Source of the DNA: Thiobacillus thioparus DSM 505
GTDB taxonomy: Bacteria > Pseudomonadota > Gammaproteobacteria > Burkholderiales > Thiobacillaceae
Reading direction: 5' to 3'
Length of the DNA stretch: 64,000 nucleotides
Assembly (NCBI RefSeq): GCF_000373385.1
Contig: NZ_KB891316.1
Location: 576,997-640,996 of the forward strand
Below are positions 41,026 to 50,660 of this stretch, in pieces (the stretch's first letter is position 1; every line of letters starts with the position of its first letter). Position numbers and translations under genes: made by a program. The notes beneath the pieces are model-generated. The model did no database searches. It was not told where the DNA came from and worked only from the letters and a program-made list of their open reading frames with translations.

Positions 41026-42003
41026 GTGGATTTACCCCACCTCGCCCTGACGGCAGGCGAACCCGCGGGAATCGGGCCCGACCTGTGCATCGCCCTGTCG
41101 CAACACGCCCTGCCATGCCGGCTGTCGGTCGTCGGCGACGTCGAGGTGCTGCGCGCCAGGGCGACCCGGCTCGGCATCGCGGTCGACTTCAGCTGCGGCG
41201 ACACTGCGCCGGTGCACCAGCCTGGCTGGCTGCATGTGCGCCACATCCCTGTGGCCGCCCCCGTTACGGCAGGCACGCTCGACACCCGCAACAGCGCCCA
41301 TGTACTGGCCCTGCTCGACGCCGCTCTCGCAGGCTGCCTAGACGGATCATTTCACGCCGTCGTCACGGCACCGGTGCACAAGGGCATCATCAACGATGCC
41401 GGCTTCGCCTTCACCGGCCACACCGAATACCTGGCCGACCACAGCGGCACGCACCGGGTCGTCATGATGCTCGCCGGCGGCGGCCTGCGCGTCGCACTCG
41501 CCACCACCCATCTGCCCTTGCGCGCCGTCGCCGACGCCATCACGCCCGACCTGCTCGTCGAGGTGATCCGCATCCTGCATGCCGACCTGCAAAGCAAGTT
41601 CGGCATCGCCCGGCCGCGCATCGCCGTCGCCGGCCTCAATCCCCACGCCGGTGAATCCGGCCATCTGGGGCATGAAGAGATCGACGTCATCGAACCTGTG
41701 CTCGACCGCCTGCGCAGCGAAGGCCTGGACCTCGTCGGCCCGCAGCCTGCCGACACCCTTTTCTCGCGCATTCGCCACGAGCCCTGCGACGCCGTACTGG
41801 CGATGTATCACGACCAGGGGCTGCCGGTGCTCAAGTACGCCAGTTTTGGCGCCGGCGTGAACGTAACACTCGGGTTACCGTTCATCCGCACTTCGGTCGA
41901 CCACGGCACGGCACTCGACCTCGCCGGCAGCGGGCGCGCGGAAGTCGGCAGCCTGATCGCCGCGATTGAAATGGCGCTGGAGATGGTGAACAGTGAACGG
42001 TAA
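41026..42003 (+). CDS. pdxA: 4-hydroxythreonine-4-phosphate dehydrogenase
   Basis: 325 residues, family length, from the GTG at 41026 (VDLPHLALTAGEPAGIGPDL). The metal-binding histidines are in FTGHTEYLAD, GLNPHAGESG and AMYHDQGLP. It makes the amino-ketone precursor of pyridoxal phosphate with NAD. surA and rsmA neighbours are typical. The last codons (VNSER and stop) are made of a heptad repeat element that continues into the intergenic region. Confidence 0.95.
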   Translation: MDLPHLALTAGEPAGIGPDLCIALSQHALPCRLSVVGDVEVLRARATRLGIAVDFSCGDTAPVHQPGWLHVRHIPVAAPVTAGTLDTRNSAHVLALLDAALAGCLDGSFHAVVTAPVHKGIINDAGFAFTGHTEYLADHSGTHRVVMMLAGGGLRVALATTHLPLRAVADAITPDLLVEVIRILHADLQSKFGIARPRIAVAGLNPHAGESGHLGHEEIDVIEPVLDRLRSEGLDLVGPQPADTLFSRIRHEPCDAVLAMYHDQGLPVLKYASFGAGVNVTLGLPFIRTSVDHGTALDLAGSGRAEVGSLIAAIEMALEMVNSER

Positions 42004-42062
42004 GCCGTGAGCGGATAAAACACCCCTCGTTCCACACTCACCACTCACCGCTTACCGTTCAC
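41986..42062. repeat. Inverted heptad repeat element 1 (pdxA-rsmA junction)
   Basis: The left arm is four successive heptads (GTGAACA, GTGAACG, GTAAGCC, GTGAGCG; 41986-42013). The right arm, on the other strand from 42062 back to 42035, reads GTGAACG, GTAAGCG, GTGAGTG, GTGAGTG. The arms share a perfect 13-base inverted core (41993-42005 with 42050-42062) and can form a hairpin. The pdxA stop TAA lies inside a heptad. The same design recurs at 44296-44345. Confidence 0.75.
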
Positions 42063-42066
42063 CGCC

Positions 42067-42840
42067 ATGCACACGCCCCGCAAACGCTTCGGCCAGAACT
42101 TCCTCATCGACGACGGCATCATCCACGCCATCGTCAACGCCATCCATCCGCAACCGACCGACATCGTCGTCGAGATCGGCCCCGGCCTCGGCGCGCTCAC
42201 CCAGCCGCTGCTCGAACGCCTGCCGCACCTCCATGCCGTCGAACTCGACCGCGACATCGTCGCGCGCCTGCAAAGACGATGGCCGGCCGAGCGACTCACC
42301 GTACACAGTTGCGATGCGCTGAAGTTCGATTTTGCGCAGCTGGGCCACGACCTGCGCATCGTCGGCAACCTGCCGTACAACATTTCCACGCCGCTGCTGT
42401 TCCACCTGATGGATTTCGCCGCGCACATCCGTGACATGACCTTCATGCTGCAGAAGGAAGTCGTCGAACGCATGGTCGCCGCGCCGTCCACTCCCGACTT
42501 CGGACGGCTATCGATCATGTTGCAGCGCCGTTTCCATCTCGAATGGCTGCTCGACGTTCCGCCCACTGCCTTCGACCCGCCGCCCAAGGTCGACTCCGCC
42601 GTGGTCCGGCTGATCCCCAAGACGCCGACTGAGATCGTCTCGCTCGACGAGGCGCTGTTTTCGCGTGTCGTCGCCACCGCGTTCTCGCAACGCCGGAAAA
42701 CGCTCAGGAACACGCTCGGCAACCTGGTGAAGCCGGAAGACTTCACTACGCTCGGCATCGATGCGGGACTGCGCGCCGAAGCGCTGGCCGTGGCCGACTA
42801 TGAGGCCCTCACCCTGCACCTGGCCAAGCGGTCCGATTGA
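42067..42840 (+). CDS. rsmA: 16S rRNA dimethyladenosine transferase
   Basis: 257 residues. KRFGQNFLIDDGII at the N-terminus, SAM motif VVEIGPGLGALTQPLLE, ELDRDIV, and the catalytic NLPYNISTPLLFHL identify RsmA/KsgA. The C-terminal domain has FSQRRKTLRNTL. It dimethylates two adenosines in the 3-prime hairpin of 16S rRNA. It follows pdxA, separated only by the heptad repeat hairpin. Confidence 0.96.
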   Translation: MHTPRKRFGQNFLIDDGIIHAIVNAIHPQPTDIVVEIGPGLGALTQPLLERLPHLHAVELDRDIVARLQRRWPAERLTVHSCDALKFDFAQLGHDLRIVGNLPYNISTPLLFHLMDFAAHIRDMTFMLQKEVVERMVAAPSTPDFGRLSIMLQRRFHLEWLLDVPPTAFDPPPKVDSAVVRLIPKTPTEIVSLDEALFSRVVATAFSQRRKTLRNTLGNLVKPEDFTTLGIDAGLRAEALAVADYEALTLHLAKRSD

Positions 42841-42995
42841 ACACACCTGCCCATGACGGCGTCGAACCCTGTGGGAGACAAGCGCGTTCCGTCAGGGATC
42901 CCATGACTATTGGCGCCGGAACCACCTTGCGCATCGCGTCTCGAATGAGGACGCCGCATCACGCTTCAGTTTCAACCTGCCTGAAAGGAATTCCC

Positions 42996-43673
42996 ATGCA
43001 CAAGCCATACATCGTCTTCCCCCTACTGTCCGCCTTGCTGCTTTCCGCCTGTGCGACCAACGATCTGGGCGAACCGCGCGATCTGAACAAGACCCAGACG
43101 GGGGCGATCATCGGCACGGTCAGCGGCGCCGCGCTCGGCGCGATCATCAACCACAGGAACCGTGGCAAGGGCGCGTTGATCGGCGCGGTCGGCGGCGGCC
43201 TGACGGGCGCAGGCGTCGGTTACTACATGGACCAGCAGGCCAAGGACTTGCAGAAGCAGTTGCAGCCGGAAATCCAGCGTGGCGACATCAGCGTGGAGAA
43301 ACGCCCAGGAGACAACGCCCTTCTGGTCAGCATGACGTCCAACACCGGTTTCGATACCAACTCCACCGTCCTGAAGCCGGGCTATCTCCCGACGCTGAAC
43401 AAGATCGCCCATGTACTGAATCAATACGGCAAGACCACGGTGACCGTGGTCGGCCATACCGACAGCGTGGGCACGCACACATACAATCAGGCCTTGTCCG
43501 AACGGCGCGCGCAGTCGGTGCTGGATTACTTCGCCAGCCAGAACGTCAATCCGCTGCGTCTGGAGTCCTACGGCAAAGGCGAAACGGAACCGCGCGCGGA
43601 TAACGTCACCGAAGCCGGTCGCCAGTTGAATCGCCGGGTCGAATTATGGATCCTCCCGGTGGTCGCCAATTGA
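42996..43673 (+). CDS. OmpA-family lipoprotein with glycine-zipper domain
   Basis: 225 residues. The signal peptide ends in LLSAC, with Cys19 the lipidated residue. Residues about 36-80 are a glycine-zipper (GAIIGTVSGAALGAIINHRNRGKGALIGAVGGG). The C-terminal OmpA domain binds peptidoglycan (GFDTNSTVLKPGYLPTLNKIA, VVGHTDSVGTHTYNQALSERRAQSV, LNRRVELWI). It probably tethers the outer membrane to the cell wall. The ATG at 42996 follows AAAGGA. Confidence 0.93.
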   Translation: MHKPYIVFPLLSALLLSACATNDLGEPRDLNKTQTGAIIGTVSGAALGAIINHRNRGKGALIGAVGGGLTGAGVGYYMDQQAKDLQKQLQPEIQRGDISVEKRPGDNALLVSMTSNTGFDTNSTVLKPGYLPTLNKIAHVLNQYGKTTVTVVGHTDSVGTHTYNQALSERRAQSVLDYFASQNVNPLRLESYGKGETEPRADNVTEAGRQLNRRVELWILPVVAN

Positions 43674-43699
43674 ATCCGCACCCTGTCCAGGCGCCCGCT

Positions 43700-44299
43700 A
43701 TGATCGACCACTCCGCACGCTTCAATCAGGCCTTAGCCCTGTTCGACATGGCCAATGCGGAAGACCCCAACCTGGACGAAGGCCAGCCCAAGGAACTGCT
43801 CTACGGCCGCCGCATGTCGGAGATGATCGGCCGCTTTGCGCCGGACGCATCAGAGGCGGCGCAGCTGGCGGTCCGCGCCCAGCACATCCGTCGCTGGACG
43901 GTGCCGCGCAGCAGTTACCCGATGACCAAAGTAGGCTACCACGCGTGGCGCACCGGCCTCTACACCTTCCACGCCAATACCGCCGGCGAGCTGATGCGCC
44001 TGGCCGGCTATGACGACGCGATGATCGAACACGTCAAGAAAGCAGTGAGCAAGCGCGGCATCAAGGTCAATCCGGACTCGCAACTGCTGGAGGACATCGC
44101 CAATCTGGTGTTCATCGAGCACTACATGCTGGCGTTTGCCCAGAGCAAACCCGATTACGACGAGGCGAAATGGCTGGAGATCATCCGCCGCACCTGGGGC
44201 AAGATGTCAAAAGACGCGCAGGCCTTTGCCCTGTCCGGCAAGATTCAGCTGCCCGAGCCGCTCGTGCCGCTGATCACCAAGGCAATTGCCGGGGCGTGA
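43700..44299 (+). CDS. DUF4202 family protein
   Basis: 199 residues, soluble, mostly helical. Recognisable family stretches are ALFDMANAEDPN, LLYGRRMSEMIGRF, AQHIRRWTVPRSSYPMTKVGYHAWR, and IANLVFIEHYMLAFA. The conserved His, Trp and Tyr residues suggest an HD-like helical fold, but its activity is not known. The ATG at 43700 is chosen over the longer frame because that would overlap the OmpA gene. Its TGA stop is the first triplet of a heptad repeat. Confidence 0.85.
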   Translation: MIDHSARFNQALALFDMANAEDPNLDEGQPKELLYGRRMSEMIGRFAPDASEAAQLAVRAQHIRRWTVPRSSYPMTKVGYHAWRTGLYTFHANTAGELMRLAGYDDAMIEHVKKAVSKRGIKVNPDSQLLEDIANLVFIEHYMLAFAQSKPDYDEAKWLEIIRRTWGKMSKDAQAFALSGKIQLPEPLVPLITKAIAGA

Positions 44300-44345
44300 G
44301 TGGTAAGTGGTGAGTGGCAAATGCTACTCGTCACTTACCACTTAC
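44296..44345. repeat. Inverted heptad repeat element 2 (between converging genes)
   Basis: The left arm is GTGAGTG, GTAAGTG, GTGAGTG (44296-44316). The right arm on the other strand from 44345 reads GTAAGTG, GTAAGTG (44345-44332). The DUF4202 stop TGA and the gloA stop TAA, on opposite strands, both lie within the first heptad of their arm. The hairpin could end transcription from both sides. It is the same element type as at 41986-42062. Confidence 0.7.
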
Positions 44346-44746
44346 TCCTTGTTCCATCCCGCCGTGCCCTTCTGGATGAACTCGATCGGGTAGCCGTCCG
44401 GATCCTCGATGAAGGCAATGACCGTCGTGCCGTGTGACATCGGACCGGCCGGGCGCAGCACCTTGCCGCCCTTCGCGGCGGCAGCGTCGCATGCGGCGTG
44501 GGCGTCGTCGACCTCGATGGCGATATGGCCGTAGCCGCTGCCCACCTCGTACGTGCCGACGCCCCAGTTGTAGGTCAGTTCAAGCACGGCTGACCTGTCC
44601 TCGCTGTCGTAGCCGACGAAGGCCAGGGTGAACTTGCCGCCCGGGTAATCCTTGCGGCGCAGCAGTTTCATGCCGAGGACGTTCGTGTAGAAATCGATCG
44701 AGCGGTCGAGATCGCCCACTCGCAACATGGTATGAAGGATTCGCAT
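44342..44746 (-). CDS. gloA: Glyoxalase I (lactoylglutathione lyase)
   Basis: 134 residues. [29 protein letters not shown], the metal ligand region [18 protein letters not shown], and [10 protein letters not shown] are all typical of short bacterial GloA. Metal ligands are expected at His6-, Glu-, His- and Glu-bearing positions in these motifs. It converts the methylglyoxal-glutathione adduct to lactoylglutathione. Its stop lies in a heptad repeat shared with the converging gene. Confidence 0.95.
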   Translation of the reverse strand: MRILHTMLRVGDLDRSIDFYTNVLGMKLLRRKDYPGGKFTLAFVGYDSEDRSAVLELTYNWGVGTYEVGSGYGHIAIEVDDAHAACDAAAAKGGKVLRPAGPMSHGTTVIAFIEDPDGYPIEFIQKGTAGWNKE

Positions 44747-44767
44747 GATGATTACACCTGGCTGGTG

Positions 44768-45538
44768 TTATACAAGAAACAGGGAGTTGCCCATTGTGCG
44801 CAACTCGGCGCGCCTTGCCAATGCATCGGGACACAGCTCGGCAACCACCGCCCAGAAACGCGGCGAATGATCGAGATGGACGAGATGGGCCAGCTCGTGC
44901 GCGGCAACGTAGTCGATGAGCGCAAGCGGCGCCTGCACCAGCCGCCAATTGAGACGGATATGGCCGCGCCGGGTGCAGCTGCCCCATTGCGTCTGCGCGT
45001 CGGACAGCGCAAAGCGGCTGGGCGCGCGCCCCAGTCTGCGCGCGATGCGCGCAAGCCGCCAGGCCAGCAAACGTTCGGCACGGGCAAGTAGCCAGTCGCG
45101 CACCAGTTCATTGGCATCCGTGCCCAGTGGCGCATATACCCGCAGGGTGTTGCCGTGCCGGCGTACCTCGTGAAACAGCGAGGACCGGATATCGAGCCTC
45201 AACCTGCGTCCCAGATAGCGCAGTTCGTTCGCAGGCGTCGACTCCGCTTGCCGAACGTGTGCATGCATGCGCGCCCAGGTCCGATGCAGCCAGTCATGCT
45301 GTTGCAGCACATAAGTTTCGATTTCGGCACGCGGGGTCCAGCTCGGGGCATGGATGCGCACTTCGTACGCGGTAACCGTCAAGCCCAGCGTGCGGCGGCG
45401 GCGCGAGCGTCGCAACAGATAGGGAACGGCGGCGTCGCCGATCTGCAGGACGCCGCTATTGGCGTGCGGCAGCAGGAGGCAGCCTCCCCATTTCGGTTTC
45501 GATCCAGGCTTCGACCATGCGCGTGAGTTCGGCGGCAC
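44768..45538 (-). CDS. YgjP-like zinc metallopeptidase (DUF45, M48/SprT-type)
   Basis: 256 residues from a GTG at 45538. The zinc motif HELAHLVHLDHSPRFW has two histidines and the catalytic glutamate, with the third ligand in the later HSPRFW. QTQWGSCTRRGHIRLNWRL is the typical YgjP/DUF45 motif before it. The substrate is unknown. The start is uncertain: the GTG lies within plsC (83-base overlap), but no ATG is available and a later TTG near 45418 would be needed otherwise. Confidence 0.82.
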   Translation of the reverse strand: MPPNSRAWSKPGSKPKWGGCLLLPHANSGVLQIGDAAVPYLLRRSRRRRTLGLTVTAYEVRIHAPSWTPRAEIETYVLQQHDWLHRTWARMHAHVRQAESTPANELRYLGRRLRLDIRSSLFHEVRRHGNTLRVYAPLGTDANELVRDWLLARAERLLAWRLARIARRLGRAPSRFALSDAQTQWGSCTRRGHIRLNWRLVQAPLALIDYVAAHELAHLVHLDHSPRFWAVVAELCPDALARRAELRTMGNSLFLV

Positions 45539-46178
45539 TCTTGCCCGTGGTAGGAATTGCCGGGCCGATACGGACAGTCACCGTGCCGGGATGCTTGATG
45601 AAGGCATTCTTCGGCCACACTTCGCCGGCATTGTGCGCCACCGGCACGATGGGCGCGCCGGTTTCCGCCGCCAGCCAGCTGCCGCCGATGCCGTACTTGC
45701 CTTTTTCGCCCGGCGCCACGCGCGTACCTTCGGGAAACACCAGCACCCAGAATCCCTGTGCCAGCTTCTCCCTGCCCTGGCTGACGATCTGCTTCAGCGC
45801 CTCGCGCCCGGCGCTGCGGTCGATGGCGATGGGCGAGAGCATGCGGAATGCCCAGCCAAAGAACGGCAGCTTCAGCAGTTCCTGCTTGATCACCGGCGAG
45901 ACCGGCGGAAACAGACACAGGAAGGCCACGGTCTCCCATGCCGACTGATGTTTGGCGAGAATGATTGCGGGTTGCGCGGGCAGGTTCTCACGCCCCTCCA
46001 CCACATAGCGGATCCCTACAACCCAGCTTGCCAGCCAGATCACGGTATGGTTGTAGCCGGTAATCAAGCGGTAGCGCACGTGCGCTGAAAAAGGGAAGCT
46101 GAAGAACGCCACCACACTGAAGAAAATCGTCAGCGCAGTCTGCAGGACCGCGAAAATCACCGACCGGATCAGGCTCAT
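45456..46178 (-). CDS. plsC: 1-acyl-sn-glycerol-3-phosphate acyltransferase
   Basis: 240 residues. An N-terminal membrane segment precedes the acyltransferase motifs: ILAKHQSAWET (motif I, with catalytic His and acidic residue), RSAGREALKQI, and FPEGTRVAPGE (motif III). It adds the second acyl chain in phosphatidic acid synthesis at the inner membrane. It overlaps gmhB by four bases. The glyQ-glyS-gmhB-plsC order is common in Betaproteobacteria. Confidence 0.92.
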   Translation of the reverse strand: MSLIRSVIFAVLQTALTIFFSVVAFFSFPFSAHVRYRLITGYNHTVIWLASWVVGIRYVVEGRENLPAQPAIILAKHQSAWETVAFLCLFPPVSPVIKQELLKLPFFGWAFRMLSPIAIDRSAGREALKQIVSQGREKLAQGFWVLVFPEGTRVAPGEKGKYGIGGSWLAAETGAPIVPVAHNAGEVWPKNAFIKHPGTVTVRIGPAIPTTGKSAAELTRMVEAWIETEMGRLPPAAARQ

Positions 46179-46717
46179 GCCGCAGTCTTGAGCAGGTGAT
46201 CGACAGCCTCGCCCAGGTCGGCGTAGACCGGCGTGTTCTCGGGCAGCCCGCCGGCCGCCAGGGTTCGCTCGCCTTTCCCGGTGCGCACCAGCAACGGACT
46301 TGCCCCCACGCTGGCGGCCGCCAGCAGATCGCGCAGCGAATCACCTATCGCCGGAACGTTCCGCAGATCATGCCCGTAGCGTGCCGCGATCTCGTCGAAC
46401 AGCCCCGGCTTGGGCTTGCGGCAGCCGCAGTTCATGTCGGCCGCATGCGGGCAGTAGAACACCGCCTCGATGCGCCCGCCCGCCTGCGACACCGCCTTGT
46501 GCATCTTGGCGTGGATGGCGTTCAGCGTCGCCATCTCGAACAGGCCGCGCGCCAACCCCGACTGGTTGGTCGCCACCACCACGCGCCAGCCCTCGCGCGT
46601 CAATCGCGCGATCGCCTCCAGGCTGCCGGGAATGGGTTTCCATTCGTCGGGAGACTTGATGAACTGGTCGGAGTCGAAATTGATGACGCCGTCGCGGTCG
46701 AGAATGATGAGCTTCAT
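46175..46717 (-). CDS. gmhB: D-glycero-beta-D-manno-heptose-1,7-bisphosphate 7-phosphatase
   Basis: 180 residues of the HAD family. The nucleophile loop is LIILDRDGVINFDSD, motif II is ATNQSGLARG, and the zinc-binding loop has CPHAADMNCGCRKPKPG. AIGDSLRDLLAA is motif IV. It dephosphorylates heptose bisphosphate for the lipopolysaccharide core. The ATG at 46717 lies ten bases after the glyS stop, so it is co-transcribed. Confidence 0.93.
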   Translation of the reverse strand: MKLIILDRDGVINFDSDQFIKSPDEWKPIPGSLEAIARLTREGWRVVVATNQSGLARGLFEMATLNAIHAKMHKAVSQAGGRIEAVFYCPHAADMNCGCRKPKPGLFDEIAARYGHDLRNVPAIGDSLRDLLAAASVGASPLLVRTGKGERTLAAGGLPENTPVYADLGEAVDHLLKTAA

Positions 46718-46727
46718 GGGTGAAATA

Positions 46728-48854
46728 TTACGCCGCCAGACGCGACAAGTCCGCAACCCGGTTCATGGTCCGGTGCAGCTGGTTCAGCAGGGCCAGGCGG
46801 TTGGCTTTCAGGGCAGGATCGTCGGTGTTGACCATCACGCTGTCGAAGAAGGCGTCGACCGGGGCCTTGAGGGCGGCGAGTGCCTGCAGCGACGCTGTGT
46901 AGTCACCGCTTTCAAAGGCCGCATCGGCCTGCGGTGCGATCTCGTTGACCGACGCAAACAGTGCCTTTTCCGCGGCCTCGACGAGGCGGTCCGGGGCGAC
47001 GTCCGTCCCCATTTCGCCCTCGGCTTTCTTGAGGATGTTGCCGACGCGCTTGTTGGCGGCAGCAAGCGCAGGCGCTTCAGGCAAATCCGCAAAGGCACGT
47101 ACCGCAGCGAGTCGCTTGGGTATTTCGCCCAGGCGTTGAGGTTTTAGGCTGACGACTGCATCGACTTCCTGCGCTGAGTAACCTTGTTCACGCAGCATCC
47201 CGGACAGGCGCTCGAACACGAAGGTCTCGACTTGGCCCGCGACATCTTCGGAGAAGCCGCGAATACCTGCTGCCACGAAAAGCAGCGCATCAAGGTTCAA
47301 TGGCAGATCGCGCTCGATCAGCATACGGATCACACCCAGTGCATGACGACGCAGAGCGAACGGATCCTTGTCCCCAGTCGGCTTTTCACCGATGCCAAAC
47401 AGCCCGACCAGCGTTTCCAGCTTGTCGGCTAGCGCCACACACACGCCGACATCGTTACGCGGCAGCTCGTCGCCGGCAAAACGCGGCTTGTAGTGGTCTT
47501 CGATGGCAAAGGCAATATCGTCCGAAAGGCCATCGTGCTGCGCATAGTAGCGCCCCATGGTGCCCTGCAGTTCGGGAAACTCACCCACCATGTCAGTAAG
47601 TAGATCAGCTTTGGCAAGTTTCGCTGCCGTGCCGACTGCTGATTCGAGTTTTTCGTTGCCGAGCATTGCTGCAATCCCAACGGCAATAAGTTCGACCTTG
47701 TTGCTACGTTCGCCTTGTGTCCCAAGTTTATTGTGATAGACCACTTTCGCCAGTCCTGATACACGGCTTTCCAGCGTCTTCTTGCGATCCTGGTCGAAGA
47801 AGAACTTGGCATCGGCCAGACGCGGGCGCACCACGCGCTCGTTGCCACCGATCACGGCCGACGCATCATCGGGCGAGATATTGGAGACGATGAGGAACTG
47901 GTTGGTCAGCTTGCCCGCCGCGTCCAGCAGCGGGAAATATTTCTGGTTCGCCTTCATGGTCAGGATCAGGCATTCCTGCGGCACCTCGAGGAAGGCTTCC
48001 TCAAACTTCCCGACCAGTACATTGGGGCGCTCGACCAGCGCGGTGACCTCGTCCAGCAGGGCGTCGTCCTCAACCGGCTTCAGACCAAGCGGCGCAGTAG
48101 CCGCCTGCAGTTGGCGGACGATCTCGGCGCGACGCTCGGCGAAGTTGGCGATCACTGCACCCTCGTCTGCCATCTGCAGGGCATAGCAATCGGCGTTGGT
48201 GAGCGCGACTGGATCGACGCGCGCCTCGAAGCGATGCCCCTGAGTCATGCGGCCGGCCTCGAGGCCGAGCACTGAAATCGGCACAACGTCAGCGCCATGC
48301 AGTGCGACCAGCCCATGCACCGGACGCACAAAGTTGACCGTGGTCCAGCCGTCTTCCAACTGATAGGTCATCACCTTGGGGATCGGCAGCTTCGCCATTG
48401 CATCCTCTAGTGCGCCCTCTAGCCCCACCAGCAAACTTGTTCCCTTTGCCATTGAACGCAGAAAAATGGCGTCAGCTTTACCGTCATTTGCAACATAGAG
48501 TTGATCAGGCCCGTCCTCAGCGTTCGGCCATTTTTCAATTAGATCTGCACACCCAGCTTTGGCAGCACTCTTCTTAAATGCCTCAGTGGGTTTTCCGTCC
48601 GCACCCAACGCGATAGAAACAGGCATCAGCTTCTTCTTGATTTCCTGATCAGGCGCTGTCGCGAAGACATTACAAACATGCACCGCCAAGCGGCGAGGTG
48701 ATGCGTATGAGGTCACCGTCTCGTCAGCCCCAACCAGTCCCCTGGATTTCAGTCCCTCAAACAACTGGCTGGCAAAGCTCTCGCCCAGCTTTTTCAGCGC
48801 CTTGGGCGGAAGTTCTTCGACAAACAATTCAACAAGCAAATTTTCGGTGGTCAT
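46728..48854 (-). CDS. glyS: Glycyl-tRNA synthetase beta subunit
   Basis: 708 residues. The N-terminus [23 protein letters not shown] is the standard GlyS beginning, and the chain includes [25 protein letters not shown] and a C-terminal DALR-type anticodon domain. With GlyQ it forms the alpha2beta2 enzyme that charges glycine tRNA. It overlaps glyQ by four bases (ATGA). Codon use is uneven: stretches about 47560-47760 and 48420-48660 are visibly AT-richer than their neighbours, which suggests mosaic ancestry. Confidence 0.96.
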   Translation of the reverse strand: MTTENLLVELFVEELPPKALKKLGESFASQLFEGLKSRGLVGADETVTSYASPRRLAVHVCNVFATAPDQEIKKKLMPVSIALGADGKPTEAFKKSAAKAGCADLIEKWPNAEDGPDQLYVANDGKADAIFLRSMAKGTSLLVGLEGALEDAMAKLPIPKVMTYQLEDGWTTVNFVRPVHGLVALHGADVVPISVLGLEAGRMTQGHRFEARVDPVALTNADCYALQMADEGAVIANFAERRAEIVRQLQAATAPLGLKPVEDDALLDEVTALVERPNVLVGKFEEAFLEVPQECLILTMKANQKYFPLLDAAGKLTNQFLIVSNISPDDASAVIGGNERVVRPRLADAKFFFDQDRKKTLESRVSGLAKVVYHNKLGTQGERSNKVELIAVGIAAMLGNEKLESAVGTAAKLAKADLLTDMVGEFPELQGTMGRYYAQHDGLSDDIAFAIEDHYKPRFAGDELPRNDVGVCVALADKLETLVGLFGIGEKPTGDKDPFALRRHALGVIRMLIERDLPLNLDALLFVAAGIRGFSEDVAGQVETFVFERLSGMLREQGYSAQEVDAVVSLKPQRLGEIPKRLAAVRAFADLPEAPALAAANKRVGNILKKAEGEMGTDVAPDRLVEAAEKALFASVNEIAPQADAAFESGDYTASLQALAALKAPVDAFFDSVMVNTDDPALKANRLALLNQLHRTMNRVADLSRLAA

Positions 48855-49789
48855 GCTGCGGCCGCCTTCTTTTCGGTCTGTTTTTCGATTTGCGCCAGCA
48901 CTTCCTCGGCCCACTCCCTGGGCGCCATCGGGAAGCCGAGCCGCGCGCGGCTGTCGAGGTAGCTCCTGGCCACGGCGCGCGCCAGATTGCGGATGCGGCC
49001 GATGTAGGCGGCGCGCTCAGTCACCGAAATGGCGCCACGTGCGTCGAGCAGGTTGAAGGTGTGTGCGGCTTTCAGCACCTGTTCGTAGGCCGGCAGCGCG
49101 AGCTGCGCCGCCATCAGTTCCTGCGCCTTCCTCTCATATGCGGAAAAGGCGATAAGCAGGAAATCGACGTCGCTGTGCTCGAAGTTGTAAGTCGACTGCT
49201 CGACCTCGTTCTGGTGATAGACGTCGCGGTAGGTCAGGCCTTCGGTCCAGACGAGGTCGTACACGCTCTCGACGCCCTGCAGGTACATGGCGAGGCGCTC
49301 GAGGCCGTAGGTGATTTCGCCGGTGATCGGCTTGCAGTCGATGCCGCCGACCTGCTGGAAGTAGGTGAACTGAGTCACTTCCATGCCGTTCAGCCACACT
49401 TCCCAGCCCAGGCCCCAGGCCCCAAGCGTGGGGTTCTCCCAGTCGTCCTCGACAAAACGGACGTCGTTCTTCTTCAGGTCGAAACCCAACGCTTCGAGCG
49501 AGCCGAGATACAGCTCCAAAATGTCGGCCGGCGCCGGCTTCAACACCACCTGGAACTGGTAGTAATGCTGCAGCCGGTTGGGGTTGTCGCCGTAGCGGCC
49601 GTCCTTGGGGCGGCGGCTCGGCTGCACGTAGGCGGCCTTCCATGGCTCGGGGCCGAGCGCGCGCAGGAAGGTCGCGGTGTGGGAGGTGCCGGCGCCGACT
49701 TCCATGTCGTAGGGCTGCAGCAACGCGCAGCCGCGCTCGCCCCAGTAGCGTTGCAGGGTGAGGATGATGTCCTGAAAGGTGGGTTTCAC
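48851..49789 (-). CDS. glyQ: Glycyl-tRNA synthetase alpha subunit
   Basis: 312 residues, the class II catalytic subunit: [42 protein letters not shown], then [28 protein letters not shown], both near-identical in the family. It joins glycine to its tRNA with GlyS. It is first in a run of genes from glyQ to gloA on the reverse strand. Its promoter should lie in the 100-base gap before 49890. Confidence 0.97.
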   Translation of the reverse strand: MKPTFQDIILTLQRYWGERGCALLQPYDMEVGAGTSHTATFLRALGPEPWKAAYVQPSRRPKDGRYGDNPNRLQHYYQFQVVLKPAPADILELYLGSLEALGFDLKKNDVRFVEDDWENPTLGAWGLGWEVWLNGMEVTQFTYFQQVGGIDCKPITGEITYGLERLAMYLQGVESVYDLVWTEGLTYRDVYHQNEVEQSTYNFEHSDVDFLLIAFSAYERKAQELMAAQLALPAYEQVLKAAHTFNLLDARGAISVTERAAYIGRIRNLARAVARSYLDSRARLGFPMAPREWAEEVLAQIEKQTEKKAAAA

Positions 49790-49889
49790 GGCGAATAAAC
49801 GGCTTTTCGGGAAAGCGGCATTTTACCGTGCTTGGCTGACGTTTCCAGGCGAAACGCTGAAAATCGGAGCTTATTGCATGCCAGGCGGA

Positions 49890-50660
49890 TCAGATGCCGG
49901 CATACCATTCGTAGCCTTGATCCTCCCAGTAGCCGCCCTTGCCGCCTGCGATGGTGTCCAGGCGGTCGACCAAGGCTATCTGCATGACATATTTGGCCAT
50001 CTTGTAGCCCAGCTGGCGCTCGACGCGCACGCGGATCGGCGCGCCATTCTTGATAGGCAACGGCACATCGTTCAGTTCATAGGCAAGCAGGGTCTGGGCA
50101 TGCCAGGCGTCTTCCATGTCGATGCTCTCGTAGTAGCGTGTTCCCACGTCGTCCATCGGGTCCGCGCAGTAGAACACCACGTAGCGTGCCGACGGATGCG
50201 GCTGGACCTGTTCCAGCACCCGGCTTAACGGCACGCCTTTCCATTTTCCGATCGCGCTCCAGCCTTCCACGCAATCGTGGCGGGTAATCTGGGTTCGGCT
50301 GGGCAAGGCTTTCAAATCGTCGAGCGAATAGGTGCGCGGCTGCGCCACCAGGCCGCCGACCTGCAGCCGGTAATCGGCAAACTGGTTGCTTGCCAGGGCC
50401 TGGTAAAGCGGGTCGGCTGGGTTGCTGGTGCCGTTGCTGCGGAAATCCGGAGACAGGTCGGCCGCGGTGAACTCCTGCGCCATGGCCTTGCGCGGCAGCA
50501 ACAGGCGTTGTGCGCCAAATGTCAGTTTCTCTGCGCTGTCCAGCATGCGTGTGAACCAGCCGCTGCGCGACAACTGATCGCACCCTGACAGCAGCAGCGT
50601 ACCGCCGGCGGCCAGCGCGCGCAGCAAGAACTGCCGGCGGCCGTTCCCTTGACTAGGCAT
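49890..50660 (-). CDS. Tat-exported molybdopterin oxidoreductase (MsrP/YedY-like, sulfite-oxidase fold)
   Basis: 256 residues. A twin-arginine signal (GRRQFLLRAL, Arg8-Arg9) is followed by LLLSGC, so the protein may be a Tat-exported lipoprotein at Cys27. The sulfite-oxidase fold has the molybdenum-ligand cysteine in TRHDCVEGWSAIGKWKGVPL and a cofactor-pocket stretch in GAPIRVRVERQLGYKMAK. The substrate is unknown; MsrP repairs oxidised methionine, and others act on sulfur or nitrogen compounds. Its partner cytochrome b gene overlaps the start by eight bases. It depends on molybdenum, supplied by the mod genes. Confidence 0.86.
   Translation of the reverse strand: MPSQGNGRRQFLLRALAAGGTLLLSGCDQLSRSGWFTRMLDSAEKLTFGAQRLLLPRKAMAQEFTAADLSPDFRSNGTSNPADPLYQALASNQFADYRLQVGGLVAQPRTYSLDDLKALPSRTQITRHDCVEGWSAIGKWKGVPLSRVLEQVQPHPSARYVVFYCADPMDDVGTRYYESIDMEDAWHAQTLLAYELNDVPLPIKNGAPIRVRVERQLGYKMAKYVMQIALVDRLDTIAGGKGGYWEDQGYEWYAGI

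Noticed and set aside
49840..49856. Small hairpin CGTTTC-N5-GAAACG between glyQ and the molybdoenzyme gene
   Set aside because: Only a six-base stem, with no T-run on either strand. Too weak to call a terminator.
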